From: Flavobacterium cupreum
GTDB taxonomy: Bacteria; Bacteroidota; Bacteroidia; Flavobacteriales; Flavobacteriaceae
Reading direction: 5' to 3'
Assembly (NCBI RefSeq): GCF_003996965.1
Contig: NZ_QWDM01000013.1
Location: 1 to 64,000, forward strand
Length of the DNA: 64,000 bases
Part shown: positions 24,540-32,602 of the stretch, in pieces
Layout: every line of letters begins with the position of its first letter
Position numbering within the stretch: the first letter of the stretch is position 1
Translations under genes and position numbers: made by a program
The notes under the pieces: generated by a model
What the model was told of the DNA's origin: nothing
What the model saw: the letters and a program-made list of their open reading frames with translations, nothing else
Databases searched by the model: none

Positions 24540-25493
24540 ATGAAAAAATATACAAATACAGGAAGTAAAGATACCCGTTCAGGCTTTGGAGCAGGAATGA
24601 CTGAATTAGGTCAGAAAAATGAAAATGTTGTTGCTTTATGTGCCGATTTAATTGGTTCATTAAAATTTGATGATTTCAAGAAAAACCATCCGGAACGTTT
24701 TTTCCAGATTGGTATCGCTGAAGCCAATATGATTGGTATTGCGGCTGGTTTAACGATTGGAGGAAAAATTCCGTTTACAGGAACTTTCGCTAACTTCTCT
24801 ACAGGAAGGGTTTACGATCAGATTCGTCAGTCTGTTGCTTACTCGGATAAAAACGTAAAAATCTGTGCTTCCCACGCTGGTTTAACTCTTGGTGAAGACG
24901 GAGCAACACACCAAATCCTGGAAGATATTGGTTTAATGAAAATGTTACCCGGAATGACTGTAATCAATACTTGCGATTACAACCAGACCAAAGCGGCCAC
25001 TCTTGCCCTGGCAGATCACCATGGTCCGGCTTATTTGCGTTTCGGACGTCCGGTAGTAGCTAACTTTACTCCTGCCGATGAGCCTTTCGTAATCGGAAAA
25101 GCAATTCTATTAAACGAAGGTACTGATGTTACTATTGTAGCAACGGGACATTTAGTCTGGGAAGCGCTTATCGCTGCCGAAGCCTTGGAAGCGAAAGGAA
25201 TTTCTGCTGAAGTAATCAACATCCATACGATTAAACCACTTGACGAAGAAGCGATTCTAAAGTCTCTGGCCAAAACAAAATGTGTGGTAACTGCAGAAGA
25301 GCATAATATTCTTGGAGGTCTTGGAGAAAGCATCTCAAGAGTACTGGCTTTAAATACTCCGGCTCCGCAAGAATTTGTTGCTGTAAATGATAGTTTTGGT
25401 GAATCCGGAACTCCTGAGCAACTAATGGACAAATACAAACTAAACAATCAGGCGATTGTTGAAGCTGTAGAAAGAGTTATCAAAAGAAAATAA
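24540..25493 (+). CDS. Transketolase, C-terminal subunit
   Basis: Start at ATG 24540 (MKKYTNTGSKDTRSGFG), 317 residues; the longer frame from 24495 begins in the intergenic repeat and is not protein-like. It contains the pyrimidine-binding domain of transketolase (ADLIGSLKFDDF, FFQIGIAEANMIGIAAGL, SHAGLTLGEDGATHQ) and the C-terminal transketolase domain (VTAEEHNILGGLGESI). Works as a heteromer with the preceding subunit. A terminator follows at 25519. Confidence 0.95.
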   Translation: MKKYTNTGSKDTRSGFGAGMTELGQKNENVVALCADLIGSLKFDDFKKNHPERFFQIGIAEANMIGIAAGLTIGGKIPFTGTFANFSTGRVYDQIRQSVAYSDKNVKICASHAGLTLGEDGATHQILEDIGLMKMLPGMTVINTCDYNQTKAATLALADHHGPAYLRFGRPVVANFTPADEPFVIGKAILLNEGTDVTIVATGHLVWEALIAAEALEAKGISAEVINIHTIKPLDEEAILKSLAKTKCVVTAEEHNILGGLGESISRVLALNTPAPQEFVAVNDSFGESGTPEQLMDKYKLNNQAIVEAVERVIKRK

Positions 25494-25518
25494 TTTAAAT
25501 TTTCCTTACTTACATACA

Positions 25519-25547
25519 AAACCTCGAAAGTGATTTCGAGGTTTTTT
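25519..25547 (+). terminator. Terminator after transketolase
   Basis: AAACCTCGAA / TTCGAGGTTT stem, 6-nt loop, then seven T. Confidence 0.85.
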
Positions 25548-25575
25548 TATACAAAGAAATAACCAACAACGGTTA

Positions 25576-26360
25576 AACCCCAATTGTCACCCTGAGCGAA
25601 ATTGAAAGCTTATGAAAACCAGAGCCGCACATTGGCTGGAAACCGTAATTTTTAAAGGATCACAATAGCCTCCAGCTTTAGCTGGAGGAATTTTGTATGA
25701 CGAAAACGTCGGCTTTAGCCAAATGCATTTATTTTAATTAGCTTTTTCCCCACTACAGTATAAACCTCTTTAAAAGATAAAACGCTATAATAATCATGCC
25801 AAGTCGCAAAGTCGCAAAGTTTTAAGAGTATGCTCGAAACCCAATTGTCACCCTAAGCGAAGTCGAAGGCTTATGAAAACCAGAACCGTTCATTGACTGG
25901 AAACCGTAATTTTTAAAGCATCACAATAGCCTCCAGCTTTAGCTGGAGGAATTTTGTATCACGAAAACGTCGGCTTTAGCCAAATATATGTATTTTGATT
26001 AGCTTGTTCCCTGCTACAGTATAAACCTCTATTAAAAGATAAAACGCTATAATAATCACGCCAAGTCGCTAAGTCGCAAAGTTTTAAGAGTATGCTCAAA
26101 CCCCAATTGTCACCCTGAGCGAAGTCGAAGGCTTATGAAAACCAGAACCGTTCATTGACTGGAAACCTTAATTTTTAATCATCTCAATAGCCTCCAGCTT
26201 TAGCTGGAGGAATTTTGTATCACGAAAACGTCGGCTTTAGCCAAATATATGTATTTTGATTAGCTTGTTCCCTGCTACAGTATAAACCTCTTTACAAGAT
26301 AAAACGACATAATAATCACACAAAATCGCCAAGTCGCAAAGTTTTAAGAGTATGCTCGAA
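25576..26360. repeat. REP-like tandem array, three 261-bp units
   Basis: Three near-identical units begin at about 25576, 25838 and 26099 (spacings 261, 262 and 260 bp) and a truncated fourth start is visible at 26361. Each unit carries CACCCTGAGCGAAGTCGAAG, an AATAGCC foot followed by the palindrome CCTCCAGCTTTAGCTGGAGG (25669-25688, 25930-25949, 26191-26210), GTCGGCTTTAGCCAAAT and, at the end, CGCAAAGTCGCAAAG. The hairpin design matches the array next to the RAYT gene at 61811, so it is probably a RAYT-mobilised repeat later amplified in tandem. No coding potential. Confidence 0.8.
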
Positions 26361-26411
26361 ACCCAATTTTCCCTGAGCATTCTATTATAAAAACAAAAAA
26401 CTCAGGAATAC

Positions 26412-26442
26412 AAAAAACCCCGAAATCACTTTCGGGGTTTTT
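26412..26442 (-). terminator. Terminator after the FKBP lipoprotein gene
   Basis: AAACCCCGAAA TCAC TTTCGGGGTTT hairpin with flanking A and T runs; symmetrical, so it can serve the minus-strand gene ending at 26465. Confidence 0.8.
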
Positions 26443-26464
26443 GTATCATTTATTTAAAAATTCA

Positions 26465-27574
26465 TTACGGCTTAGGCGTATGATGTGCTTTATCAACATG
26501 GAGCCTCAATCGGTTTGGAGAAGTATAATCCGGTTCGCCGGTTGCTGCAAAAGCAGGAATACCTTTAGGCTCAAATTCATCTGTATTTGGCGTATTTGGA
26601 TTATCCGCAACAGGGTTAAAAGGATAATATTTACTTATTCCGTAGTTAACCGGAACACCATTTTCGATAACAATCCCCACCTTATCTTTTGGTTTGGTAA
26701 TCTCCAGTAAAGTGGTGAATCCATCCCCATCATCGTCAACATCAATAAAATCAGCCAGGCCGTCACCATCTGTATCATCAAATAAATTAGCTGGTGGATT
26801 TGGATACTTTGTTGTGTTTCTAAGATCATACAGATAGCCATCTTTAATACCATCCTTATTCGGAAGATCTTCTTCAAAATCATAAACACCATCAAAATCA
26901 TGATCTAATCGCTGAAGACCCAATAATTTAAAACTAAATACCAGACAAGAATAAGCCGGGATATCGGTCTGTCCGGAACCATAATAAGCTAATCCCGAAG
27001 GTAAAAACATAACACCTGCTCCGTAATTATCATATGTGATCGTACCACTGCCATCGCTTGCCGGTGTAGCTGTTCCCGTTTTGAATTTAGGAAAAATTTC
27101 TGACCAGCCTTCTATTACAGAAGTAGTCAAATACGGCTCCAGGTTAAAATCTCTCGCTACTCCGTAAGAAGTATCAAAAACTTTCCCATTTAAGGTATTT
27201 CCTGAATAGGAAGCCGAAATTTTATCATAATTAGTAGGAGCCTGCCCTGTACCTTGTCTTAATACCAGATAATACACTTTATAAGTAACATCATTACTAT
27301 AAACATCTCTCGATTGTATAGGATATTGGGTTTGATCAAAAATCGAAACCTGAGTGCCTCCTGCCGGAATTTTAGATATTTTAATATCAAAATTTGCAGA
27401 CACGCTTTCAATATAATTACTCTTTAAATATTTCATAATGGAATCACTGTCAGCTTTGTATTGTTCCTTATAATCTCTTAAAGGAACTATTTCCGCCTCG
27501 TCATCACTTTTATTACACGAAACTATAGCAATACCCGCAAGTAATAAAATAAAATAATATTTAAATTTGTTCAT
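26465..27574 (-). CDS. FKBP-type peptidyl-prolyl isomerase lipoprotein with Ca-binding repeats
   Basis: A 369-residue lipoprotein: signal peptide with lipobox IAIVSC (Cys about 20), an FKBP-like domain (about 90-230; VYYLVLRQGTG, ISASYSGNTLNGKVFDTSY, IEGWSEIFPKFKTG), then a calcium-binding tail of thrombospondin-3/EF-hand-like loops (DHDFDGVYDFEED, DDTDGDGLADFIDVDDDGDG, about 235-300) and a Pro-rich end. It probably folds or tethers envelope proteins; the attached Ca repeats are unusual for a plain FKBP. Divergent from the S4-domain gene. Confidence 0.88.
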   Translation of the reverse strand: MNKFKYYFILLLAGIAIVSCNKSDDEAEIVPLRDYKEQYKADSDSIMKYLKSNYIESVSANFDIKISKIPAGGTQVSIFDQTQYPIQSRDVYSNDVTYKVYYLVLRQGTGQAPTNYDKISASYSGNTLNGKVFDTSYGVARDFNLEPYLTTSVIEGWSEIFPKFKTGTATPASDGSGTITYDNYGAGVMFLPSGLAYYGSGQTDIPAYSCLVFSFKLLGLQRLDHDFDGVYDFEEDLPNKDGIKDGYLYDLRNTTKYPNPPANLFDDTDGDGLADFIDVDDDGDGFTTLLEITKPKDKVGIVIENGVPVNYGISKYYPFNPVADNPNTPNTDEFEPKGIPAFAATGEPDYTSPNRLRLHVDKAHHTPKP

Positions 27575-27614
27575 TATTCTTAATTTTTTAGGTGCGCAAG
27601 ATACAATATTGATT

Positions 27615-27622
27615 TATTTTTG
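27615..27622 (+). promoter_or_regulatory. -7 element of the S4-domain gene
   Basis: TATTTTTG, 31 nt before the ATG at 27654; matches TAnnTTTG. Confidence 0.45.
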
Positions 27623-27653
27623 TAAAGATTTTAACTTCTATTTTAGAAAAATT

Positions 27654-28043
27654 ATGAGAATAGATAAATACCTGTGGTGTGTGCGTTATTACAAAACCAG
27701 AAATATGGTTACCGAGGCCTGTAAAAAGAACCATGTCACAGTAAACGGGCAGGTTGCAAAACCTTCAAAAGAGGTATTTCCCAGTGATAAGATTACCTTT
27801 AGAAAAGACCAGATTACGCAAATCATCACCGTCCTTGACATTCCGGAAAGTCGTGTCGGGGCAAAACTTGTTGATATATATCGAAAAAACGAAACGCCGG
27901 CAGAAGCTTACGCGCATTTAGAATTACTAAAACTATCCAAAGAACATTATCGCAAGACCGGAACAGGAAGACCTACCAAAAAAGACAGAAGGGACATTGA
28001 CGAATATGGGAATGATATTATTGACGAAGAAGAAACCGAGTAA
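27654..28043 (+). CDS. S4-domain RNA-binding protein (Hsp15-like)
   Basis: Start at ATG 27654 (MRIDKYLWCVRYYKTRNMV), 129 residues. Residues about 1-65 are an S4 RNA-binding domain (DKYLWCVRYYKTRNMVTEAC, then HVTVNGQVAKPSKEV), as in Hsp15/YrfH, which binds stalled 50S subunits carrying peptidyl-tRNA. The tail is charged and basic to acidic (GTGRPTKKDRRD, EEETE). The longer frame from 27567 runs back into the promoter and is rejected. Confidence 0.9.
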   Translation: MRIDKYLWCVRYYKTRNMVTEACKKNHVTVNGQVAKPSKEVFPSDKITFRKDQITQIITVLDIPESRVGAKLVDIYRKNETPAEAYAHLELLKLSKEHYRKTGTGRPTKKDRRDIDEYGNDIIDEEETE

Positions 28044-28056
28044 ATTCCAATATTTA

Positions 28057-28117
28057 AAATTCCAAATTCCAATATTTAAATATGAATTTCCTTTCTCGAC
28101 ATTGGAATTTGGAATTT
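28057..28117. repeat. AAATTCCAAATTCCA palindrome, copy A
   Basis: Seventeen-base arms at 28057-28073 and 28101-28117 pair perfectly across a 27-nt loop. Extra half-repeats flank it (28042-28050, 28124-28155). Same family as 38110-38160 and 59570-59628. Confidence 0.75.
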
Positions 28118-28192
28118 GACAGGATTGGAATTTCAAATTTCATATAGTGGAATTTAAAACCCTAAATTTGTATTTTAGCAAAAAAAATAATC

Positions 28193-28693
28193 ATGAACAA
28201 GAACATCATCTTAACGAATCAGGAAATCGAACATAAAATAAAACGTATCGCATATCAAATTTACGAGACTTTTGTTGATGAAGATGAAGTTGTGATTGCC
28301 GGAATTGCCTCGAATGGATCTGTTTTTGCCCAAAAAATAGCCGTAGCTCTGGGGAACATCTCCACTCTTAAGGTTTCGCTTTGCGAAGTCACGGTAAATA
28401 AACAAAATCCGCAGCTGCCTATACAGACTTCTTTAGCCGCCAGCGAATACTCAAATAAAGGATTAGTACTTGTAGACGACGTCTTAAACTCGGGCACTAC
28501 TTTAATATATGCAGTTCGTCATTTCTTAGACGTTCCGCTAAAGAAATTCAAAACTGCAGTACTTGTAGACCGAAACCATAAAAAATACCCTGTAAAAGCC
28601 GATTTTAAAGGAATCTCCCTTTCAACATCATTGCTGGAGCACGTTCAGGTTGTTTTTGACGAAAATGGTGGTGACTACGCTTTTTTAAGCTAA
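28193..28693 (+). CDS. PRTase-family phosphoribosyltransferase
   Basis: A 166-residue type I phosphoribosyltransferase fold protein. The PRPP-binding signature is LVLVDDVLNSGTT (about 92-104), preceded by a hood-like IAGIASNGSVFAQKI loop. Length and layout resemble PyrR/uracil-hypoxanthine phosphoribosyltransferases, but the exact base cannot be told. Its end overlaps the end of aroK on the opposite strand by nine bases. Confidence 0.88.
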   Translation: MNKNIILTNQEIEHKIKRIAYQIYETFVDEDEVVIAGIASNGSVFAQKIAVALGNISTLKVSLCEVTVNKQNPQLPIQTSLAASEYSNKGLVLVDDVLNSGTTLIYAVRHFLDVPLKKFKTAVLVDRNHKKYPVKADFKGISLSTSLLEHVQVVFDENGGDYAFLS

Positions 28694-29203
28694 TATTCCC
28701 ATAATATCCTGAACCGTTTCAGCGACCGATTTATTATCAACCGAAACTTTATGTTGTGCCTGGTTGTAATAAAAGCTTCTGTCGAATAAATGTTTCGCGA
28801 TAAACTCTCTCATTTCTTCTTCATTCATATTAGCGATTAAAGGGCGCTTGCTCTTGTTATGAATTAGTCTGTTATATAAAGTATCTATGGAAGCTTTTAA
28901 ATAGATCGAACTAACATCTTCTCTTTTCAGTAATTCATGGTTATTGGCATAACATGGCGTTCCTCCGCCCAAACCAATTATGCTTTTTTCGGAAGACTGA
29001 AGCAATTCTACGAAAATTTCATGCTCTAATTTTCTAAAATAGATCTCACCATGCTGTTCGAAAATCTCATTTATCGATAAATTTGCTTTTTTTTCGATGC
29101 ATTTATCCAAATCTAGAAACGGAATATTTGTAATTTTAGACAAATTTTGGGCGATTGTTGACTTTCCGCAACCCATATAACCTAATAACACAATTTTTTT
29201 CAT
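28685..29203 (-). CDS. aroK: Shikimate kinase
   Basis: Phosphorylates shikimate at the 3-hydroxyl in aromatic amino acid synthesis. The 172 residues fit the family: P-loop GYMGCGKSTIA (8-18), shikimate-binding DLDKCIE and FRKLE, GGGTPCY, and the lid arginine segment KRPLI. The -7 element TAAATTTG lies at 29262-29255 on the minus strand. Convergent with the phosphoribosyltransferase gene. Confidence 0.95.
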   Translation of the reverse strand: MKKIVLLGYMGCGKSTIAQNLSKITNIPFLDLDKCIEKKANLSINEIFEQHGEIYFRKLEHEIFVELLQSSEKSIIGLGGGTPCYANNHELLKREDVSSIYLKASIDTLYNRLIHNKSKRPLIANMNEEEMREFIAKHLFDRSFYYNQAQHKVSVDNKSVAETVQDIMGILA

Positions 29204-29254
29204 ATTAATAAAACCTTATAAACTAAGACGTTGTGAACTTTTCGTAAAAAAAGA

Positions 29255-29262
29255 CAAATTTA
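29255..29262 (-). promoter_or_regulatory. -7 element of aroK
   Basis: Minus-strand TAAATTTG, 51 nt upstream of the aroK ATG; matches TAnnTTTG. Confidence 0.4.
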
Positions 29263-29274
29263 TAATAAAAATGC

Positions 29275-29306
29275 TTGGAAACTTCGAAAATAACTCCTTA
29301 TATTTG
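29275..29306 (+). promoter_or_regulatory. tRNA-Lys promoter
   Basis: TTG (29275-29277), 21-nt spacer, TATATTTG (29299-29306), followed by CACCCGC, the same initial sequence as at the three left-edge promoters. Confidence 0.75.
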
Positions 29307-29329
29307 CACCCGCATTCAAGGAATTAAAT

Positions 29330-29402
29330 GACTCGATAGCTCAGTCGGTAGAGCACATCACTTTTAATGATGGGGTCCTGGGTTCGAGCCCCAGTCGGGT
29401 CA
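29330..29402 (+). tRNA. tRNA-Lys (anticodon TTT), copy 1
   Basis: Seventy-three bases folding as a standard cloverleaf: acceptor arms GACTCGA and TCGGGTC (one G-T pair), D arm AGCTCAGTCGGTAGAGC, anticodon loop CTTTTAA, T arm with GGTTCGAGCC, discriminator A. CCA is not encoded. Confidence 0.97.
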
Positions 29403-29442
29403 CAAATTTTGTGATGAACAAATTAAATTCCTTGATAGCAAT

Positions 29443-29515
29443 GACTCGATAGCTCAGTCGGTAGAGCACATCACTTTTAATGATGGGGTCCTGGGTTCGA
29501 GCCCCAGTCGGGTCA
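29443..29515 (+). tRNA. tRNA-Lys (anticodon TTT), copy 2
   Basis: Identical to the preceding tRNA over all 73 bases. The 40-bp spacer repeats the AATTAAATTCCTTGA-like leader seen before copy 1, so the pair arose by tandem duplication including part of the leader. Confidence 0.97.
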
Positions 29516-29516
29516 C

Positions 29517-29551
29517 AAAGGTCGAGTAATTTATATTACTTGACCTTTTTT
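29517..29551 (+). terminator. Terminator after tRNA-Lys
   Basis: AAAGGTCGAGTAAT / ATTACTTGACCTTT stem (one G-T pair) and a T run, between the Lys and Leu tRNAs. Confidence 0.75.
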
Positions 29552-29559
29552 TTATTTAC

Positions 29560-29642
29560 GGCCACGTGGAGAAACGGTAGACTTGCCATCTTGAGGGGGT
29601 GGTGCTCGTAAGGGCGTGTGGGTTCAAATCCCACCGTGGTCA
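29560..29642 (+). tRNA. tRNA-Leu (anticodon GAG)
   Basis: Eighty-three bases, class II with a long variable arm (TGCTCGTAAGGGCGT). Acceptor GGCCACG pairs with CGTGGTC; anticodon stem CCATC/GGTGG encloses loop TTGAGGG, giving GAG. Discriminator A, no encoded CCA. Confidence 0.93.
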
Positions 29643-29655
29643 CAAGAAAATTAAA

Positions 29656-29690
29656 AGCCTGCAAAATCAATTTTTTGCAGGCTTTTTTTT
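29656..29690 (+). terminator. Terminator after tRNA-Leu
   Basis: AGCCTGCAAAA / TTTTGCAGGCT stem followed by seven further T. Confidence 0.85.
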
Positions 29691-29983
29691 GCCCGGCAGA
29701 ATTAGAGATAACGTATCGTTCCTTTTAAATAAAAGTCATTCTTACCCTTTCCATTTGTTTTTATTCGCATAATCAATGTTCCCAGATAAAATCAGACTAT
29801 ATTTGGCCATTATTAAAGAATAGCGAGATGATGATCTAAACTCTTATTCAAAACTCAGAATTCTTGTTTCAAGTCATAATGTTGAATAAACAAAATTTCC
29901 TAAAAACAACAACCTTTGTTCGTTACAAGTACTTTTAGGTTTTTTTATTTATTTTTTAGAACCCATTTAATAGCTCCAACACT
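29691..29983. other. Intergenic gap with no recognised element
   Basis: AT-rich DNA between the tRNA-Leu terminator and the acyltransferase gene. No repeat family, hairpin or frame longer than a few dozen codons is visible. Confidence 0.5.
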
Positions 29984-30793
29984 ATGACATTGATATCCAA
30001 AGAAAAATTTTCTGAAGTTTCCGGCCTTTCAAAAATTCCGATCCCCGGTTTATCCTCTTATTTAATGAAGGCAATGAAAATTAACAATTTAAATAATATG
30101 GTAAAAGAGGCGGGCGCTATAGAAGGTGCAGCTTTTGCTGATTATGCTTTAATAAAAATTGGTGTAAAAGTCCAGTTTGATGCTGCTGAATTATTAAACA
30201 TACCCCGTGAAGGAGCCTTTATAGTAATTGCCAATCATCCTTACGGAGGCATTGAATCACTGGCTTTGTTAAGCACACTTGCTAAAATACGTCCTGATAC
30301 CATGTATATGGGAAACTTTTTACTAAAGGAAATCCCAAATCTTGAAAAATGCATTATCGCTGTAAATCCATTTGAAAATGTACAAAATTCTGCGAGTATT
30401 ACAGGATTAAAAATGACACTCAAAGCCCTTGCAGATGGTATTCCGGTTGCCATATTTCCTGCCGGGGAAGTTTCCTCCTATAATTTTAAGACAAATGAAA
30501 TCACAGATCAGGAGTGGCATCCTGTGGTCGGGAAAATCATCTGCAAAGCAAACGTTCCTATTTTACCTGTATATTTTCATGGAAATAACGGGCTTTTCTT
30601 TAGTATGTTAAAAACAATTCACCCGATGTTACAAACTTCAAAACTAATATCGGAACTTTTTAACAAACAAGGATATATACTTAAAATGACGATAGGCAAA
30701 ACCATTCCTGTAACGGGAACAAAAGATCCTTTACTGCTAAAAAATCTCAGAAACAAGCTGTATGCCTTAAAAAGCAAATCCCATATTAATTGA
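29984..30793 (+). CDS. Lysophospholipid acyltransferase-family protein
   Basis: A 269-residue PlsC-like acyltransferase. The catalytic block is NHPYGGIE (about 83-90), a variant of the usual NHX4D motif of the kind found in ornithine-lipid and hemolysin-type acyltransferases; the acyl-acceptor block is IFPAGEVSS (about 158). It lacks a strong N-terminal membrane helix. Likely acylates a lyso-lipid, perhaps for ornithine or glycine lipids common in Bacteroidota, but the substrate is inferred. Stands alone. Confidence 0.82.
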   Translation: MTLISKEKFSEVSGLSKIPIPGLSSYLMKAMKINNLNNMVKEAGAIEGAAFADYALIKIGVKVQFDAAELLNIPREGAFIVIANHPYGGIESLALLSTLAKIRPDTMYMGNFLLKEIPNLEKCIIAVNPFENVQNSASITGLKMTLKALADGIPVAIFPAGEVSSYNFKTNEITDQEWHPVVGKIICKANVPILPVYFHGNNGLFFSMLKTIHPMLQTSKLISELFNKQGYILKMTIGKTIPVTGTKDPLLLKNLRNKLYALKSKSHIN

Positions 30794-30934
30794 CAGCCGC
30801 TAAAAAATCTAATACTTGTAACAATATTTTTTTTATTTACTAATCATTATTTTTTACAAAAGAAATTCTCTTACAAATAAATCTTTCTTAAATTCGTCAC
30901 AGAATTAATTAACCTACTAATCCCAAATTAGTCT

Positions 30935-31435
30935 ATGAAACATTTATTATTACTATCATTTCTTATGATTACGTGCTCCGGTATTGCACAATCTGCGACC
31001 GGTTATTTTGACAAAGCCATGAAAAAGGCAGAAGCAGGAAACACTAAAGGTGCTATTGCCGACTACACCAAAGCAATAAGCATGAATTCTAAATTTGTTG
31101 AGGCCTACCAAAACAGAGGAGTTGCAAAGTACAAACTCAACGATTTAACAGGGGCTTTGGCTGATTTTACTAAAGCAATTGAATTAGATACCATGAATTC
31201 TGATGCTTTTACAGGAAGAGCCAATGTGAACTACAAACTAATGAATTACGACGCCTCTATTGAAGACTGTTCGTACTGCCTTATGATGAACCCTAAAGAT
31301 TATATCGCCTACAACTTGCGGGGCCTGGCTTATAATAAAATTGGAGACAAGAAAAAATCCTGCAGTGACTTCACTAAAGCAATTGAATTAGGCAGCAAAA
31401 GCGCCATAAAAAACAAAGCTACTTTTTGCAAATAA
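30935..31435 (+). CDS. Secreted tetratricopeptide-repeat protein
   Basis: A 166-residue protein with a signal peptide (cut plausible after IAQ, residue 19) followed by about three to four TPR units (AIADYTKAISMNSKFVEAYQ, ALADFTKAIELDTMNSDAFT, SIEDCSYCLMMNPKDYIAYN). TPRs mediate protein binding; a periplasmic scaffold role is likely. A hairpin terminator follows at 31461. Confidence 0.88.
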   Translation: MKHLLLLSFLMITCSGIAQSATGYFDKAMKKAEAGNTKGAIADYTKAISMNSKFVEAYQNRGVAKYKLNDLTGALADFTKAIELDTMNSDAFTGRANVNYKLMNYDASIEDCSYCLMMNPKDYIAYNLRGLAYNKIGDKKKSCSDFTKAIELGSKSAIKNKATFCK

Positions 31436-31460
31436 AACCAAAAAACAAAGCTCTAAATAC

Positions 31461-31500
31461 AAAGCAATCTGCGAAAATTCATTTTTCCGGATTGCTTTTC
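31461..31500 (+). terminator. Terminator after the TPR gene
   Basis: AAAGCAATC (31461-31469) pairs with GATTGCTTT (31490-31498); the inner GAAAA/TTTTTC can extend the stem; T-rich 3' side. Confidence 0.65.
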
Positions 31501-31566
31501 TGTTTACAATCCGTCCTGTTTTCATATTAAAATATCATTACATTTGTGACCATAAACTAAATTTTA

Positions 31567-32520
31567 ATGGTGCTTCTTAAAAATATAAACCACAAGGCAA
31601 AAACAGATGTAAATTCCGGATTTGGGACTAATGCAAATAGTTACGGAGGAAGATTTGTAAACAAAAACGGGACTGCCAATATCGAGAAAAGAGGCATGCA
31701 TCTACTGCGTCGCATTAGTTGGTACCACACCATGATCGAAATGCCCAACTGGAAATTCATGCTTATTCTGTTTTCCTTTTACATCATCATCAATTTTATA
31801 TTTGCAATTATTTATTACGCCATCGGAATACAGCACCTCGACGGAATAGCCGCTTCCGGAAACTTTGTAACCCAATTTGGACAAGCTTATTTTTTTAGCG
31901 CCCAAACGTTTACAACAGTAGGTTACGGACACATCAGTCCTACCGGATTTCTGACAAGCGCTTTATCTGCGGCCGAAGCATTAATTGGCCTGTTAAGCTT
32001 TGCCATTGCAACAGGTTTATTTTTTGGAAGATTCAGCAAGCCAACAGCTTTTTTAAAGTTTTCACACAATGCCCTTATTTCACCTTATGGCGACAACAAA
32101 GCATTGATGATACGCCTTGTCCCATTTAAAAATACCAATTTAACAGAAGCCAAAGCAAAAATAACACTCGGAATGAGTATTGAAGAAAATGGCATTATGA
32201 CTAACAAGTTCTATAATTTAGAACTGGAACTCGACCAAATAAATGCACTTTCATTAAGCTGGACTTTAGTACATCCGATTACGGAAAACAGTCCTTTGTA
32301 TAATTTTACAGAAGAGGATTTCAGGAAAACCCATGGTGAAATCCTGGTTTTCATCACCACCTTTGATGATATGTTCAGCAATACAGTTGCCGCAAGAACC
32401 TCGTATACGTTTGATGAAATTATTTATGATGCTAAATTCAAAATAATGTACAACAGAAGCGAAGACGGTTCCAGGACCATTCTCCATCTGGACCAATTAA
32501 ATCAGTATGAGACTACATAA
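31567..32520 (+). CDS. Inward-rectifier potassium channel (KirBac-like)
   Basis: A 317-residue channel subunit: slide-helix region near WYHTMIEMPNWKF (about 52-64), first membrane helix (about 64-86), pore loop with selectivity filter TTVGYG (116-121), second helix (about 133-158), and a cytoplasmic immunoglobulin-like domain (about 165-317; LMIRLVPFKNTNLTEAKAKI). This is the full KirBac layout and length. It conducts potassium across the inner membrane, gated by its cytoplasmic domain. No operon partner: a MerR-type regulator begins 83 nt downstream under its own promoter. Confidence 0.93.
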   Translation: MVLLKNINHKAKTDVNSGFGTNANSYGGRFVNKNGTANIEKRGMHLLRRISWYHTMIEMPNWKFMLILFSFYIIINFIFAIIYYAIGIQHLDGIAASGNFVTQFGQAYFFSAQTFTTVGYGHISPTGFLTSALSAAEALIGLLSFAIATGLFFGRFSKPTAFLKFSHNALISPYGDNKALMIRLVPFKNTNLTEAKAKITLGMSIEENGIMTNKFYNLELELDQINALSLSWTLVHPITENSPLYNFTEEDFRKTHGEILVFITTFDDMFSNTVAARTSYTFDEIIYDAKFKIMYNRSEDGSRTILHLDQLNQYETT

Positions 32521-32575
32521 TTCCTCATATTCTGTCATTTTAACCAAGTATGAAAGGTAATCTCAGATTTTATTC

Positions 32576-32583
32576 TATTTTTG
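32576..32583 (+). promoter_or_regulatory. -7 element of the CarH-like regulator gene
   Basis: TATTTTTG, 19 nt before the ATG at 32603. It is immediately joined to TTTGTTTAC (32580-32588), one base different from the TTTGTTTAA arm found at the crtI promoter, so autoregulation is possible. Confidence 0.5.
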
Positions 32584-32602
32584 TTTACCAAATTGTAGCA
32601 TA

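Noticed and set aside
25031..25447. 138-aa minus-strand frame inside the transketolase C-terminal gene
   Set aside because: Ser/Ala-rich shadow of a conserved gene with no family match.
23613..25493. Broken transketolase
   Set aside because: Both halves have proper starts and ends, complete motif sets and a non-coding spacer; a two-gene transketolase is normal for the group.
25576..26360. CRISPR array
   Set aside because: Units are about 261 bp and identical throughout, without short direct repeats alternating with unique spacers, and no cas genes are nearby.
27567..27653. Longer start for the S4-domain gene
   Set aside because: The extra residues run through its own -7 element and the divergent gene's start; the S4 domain begins at 27654.
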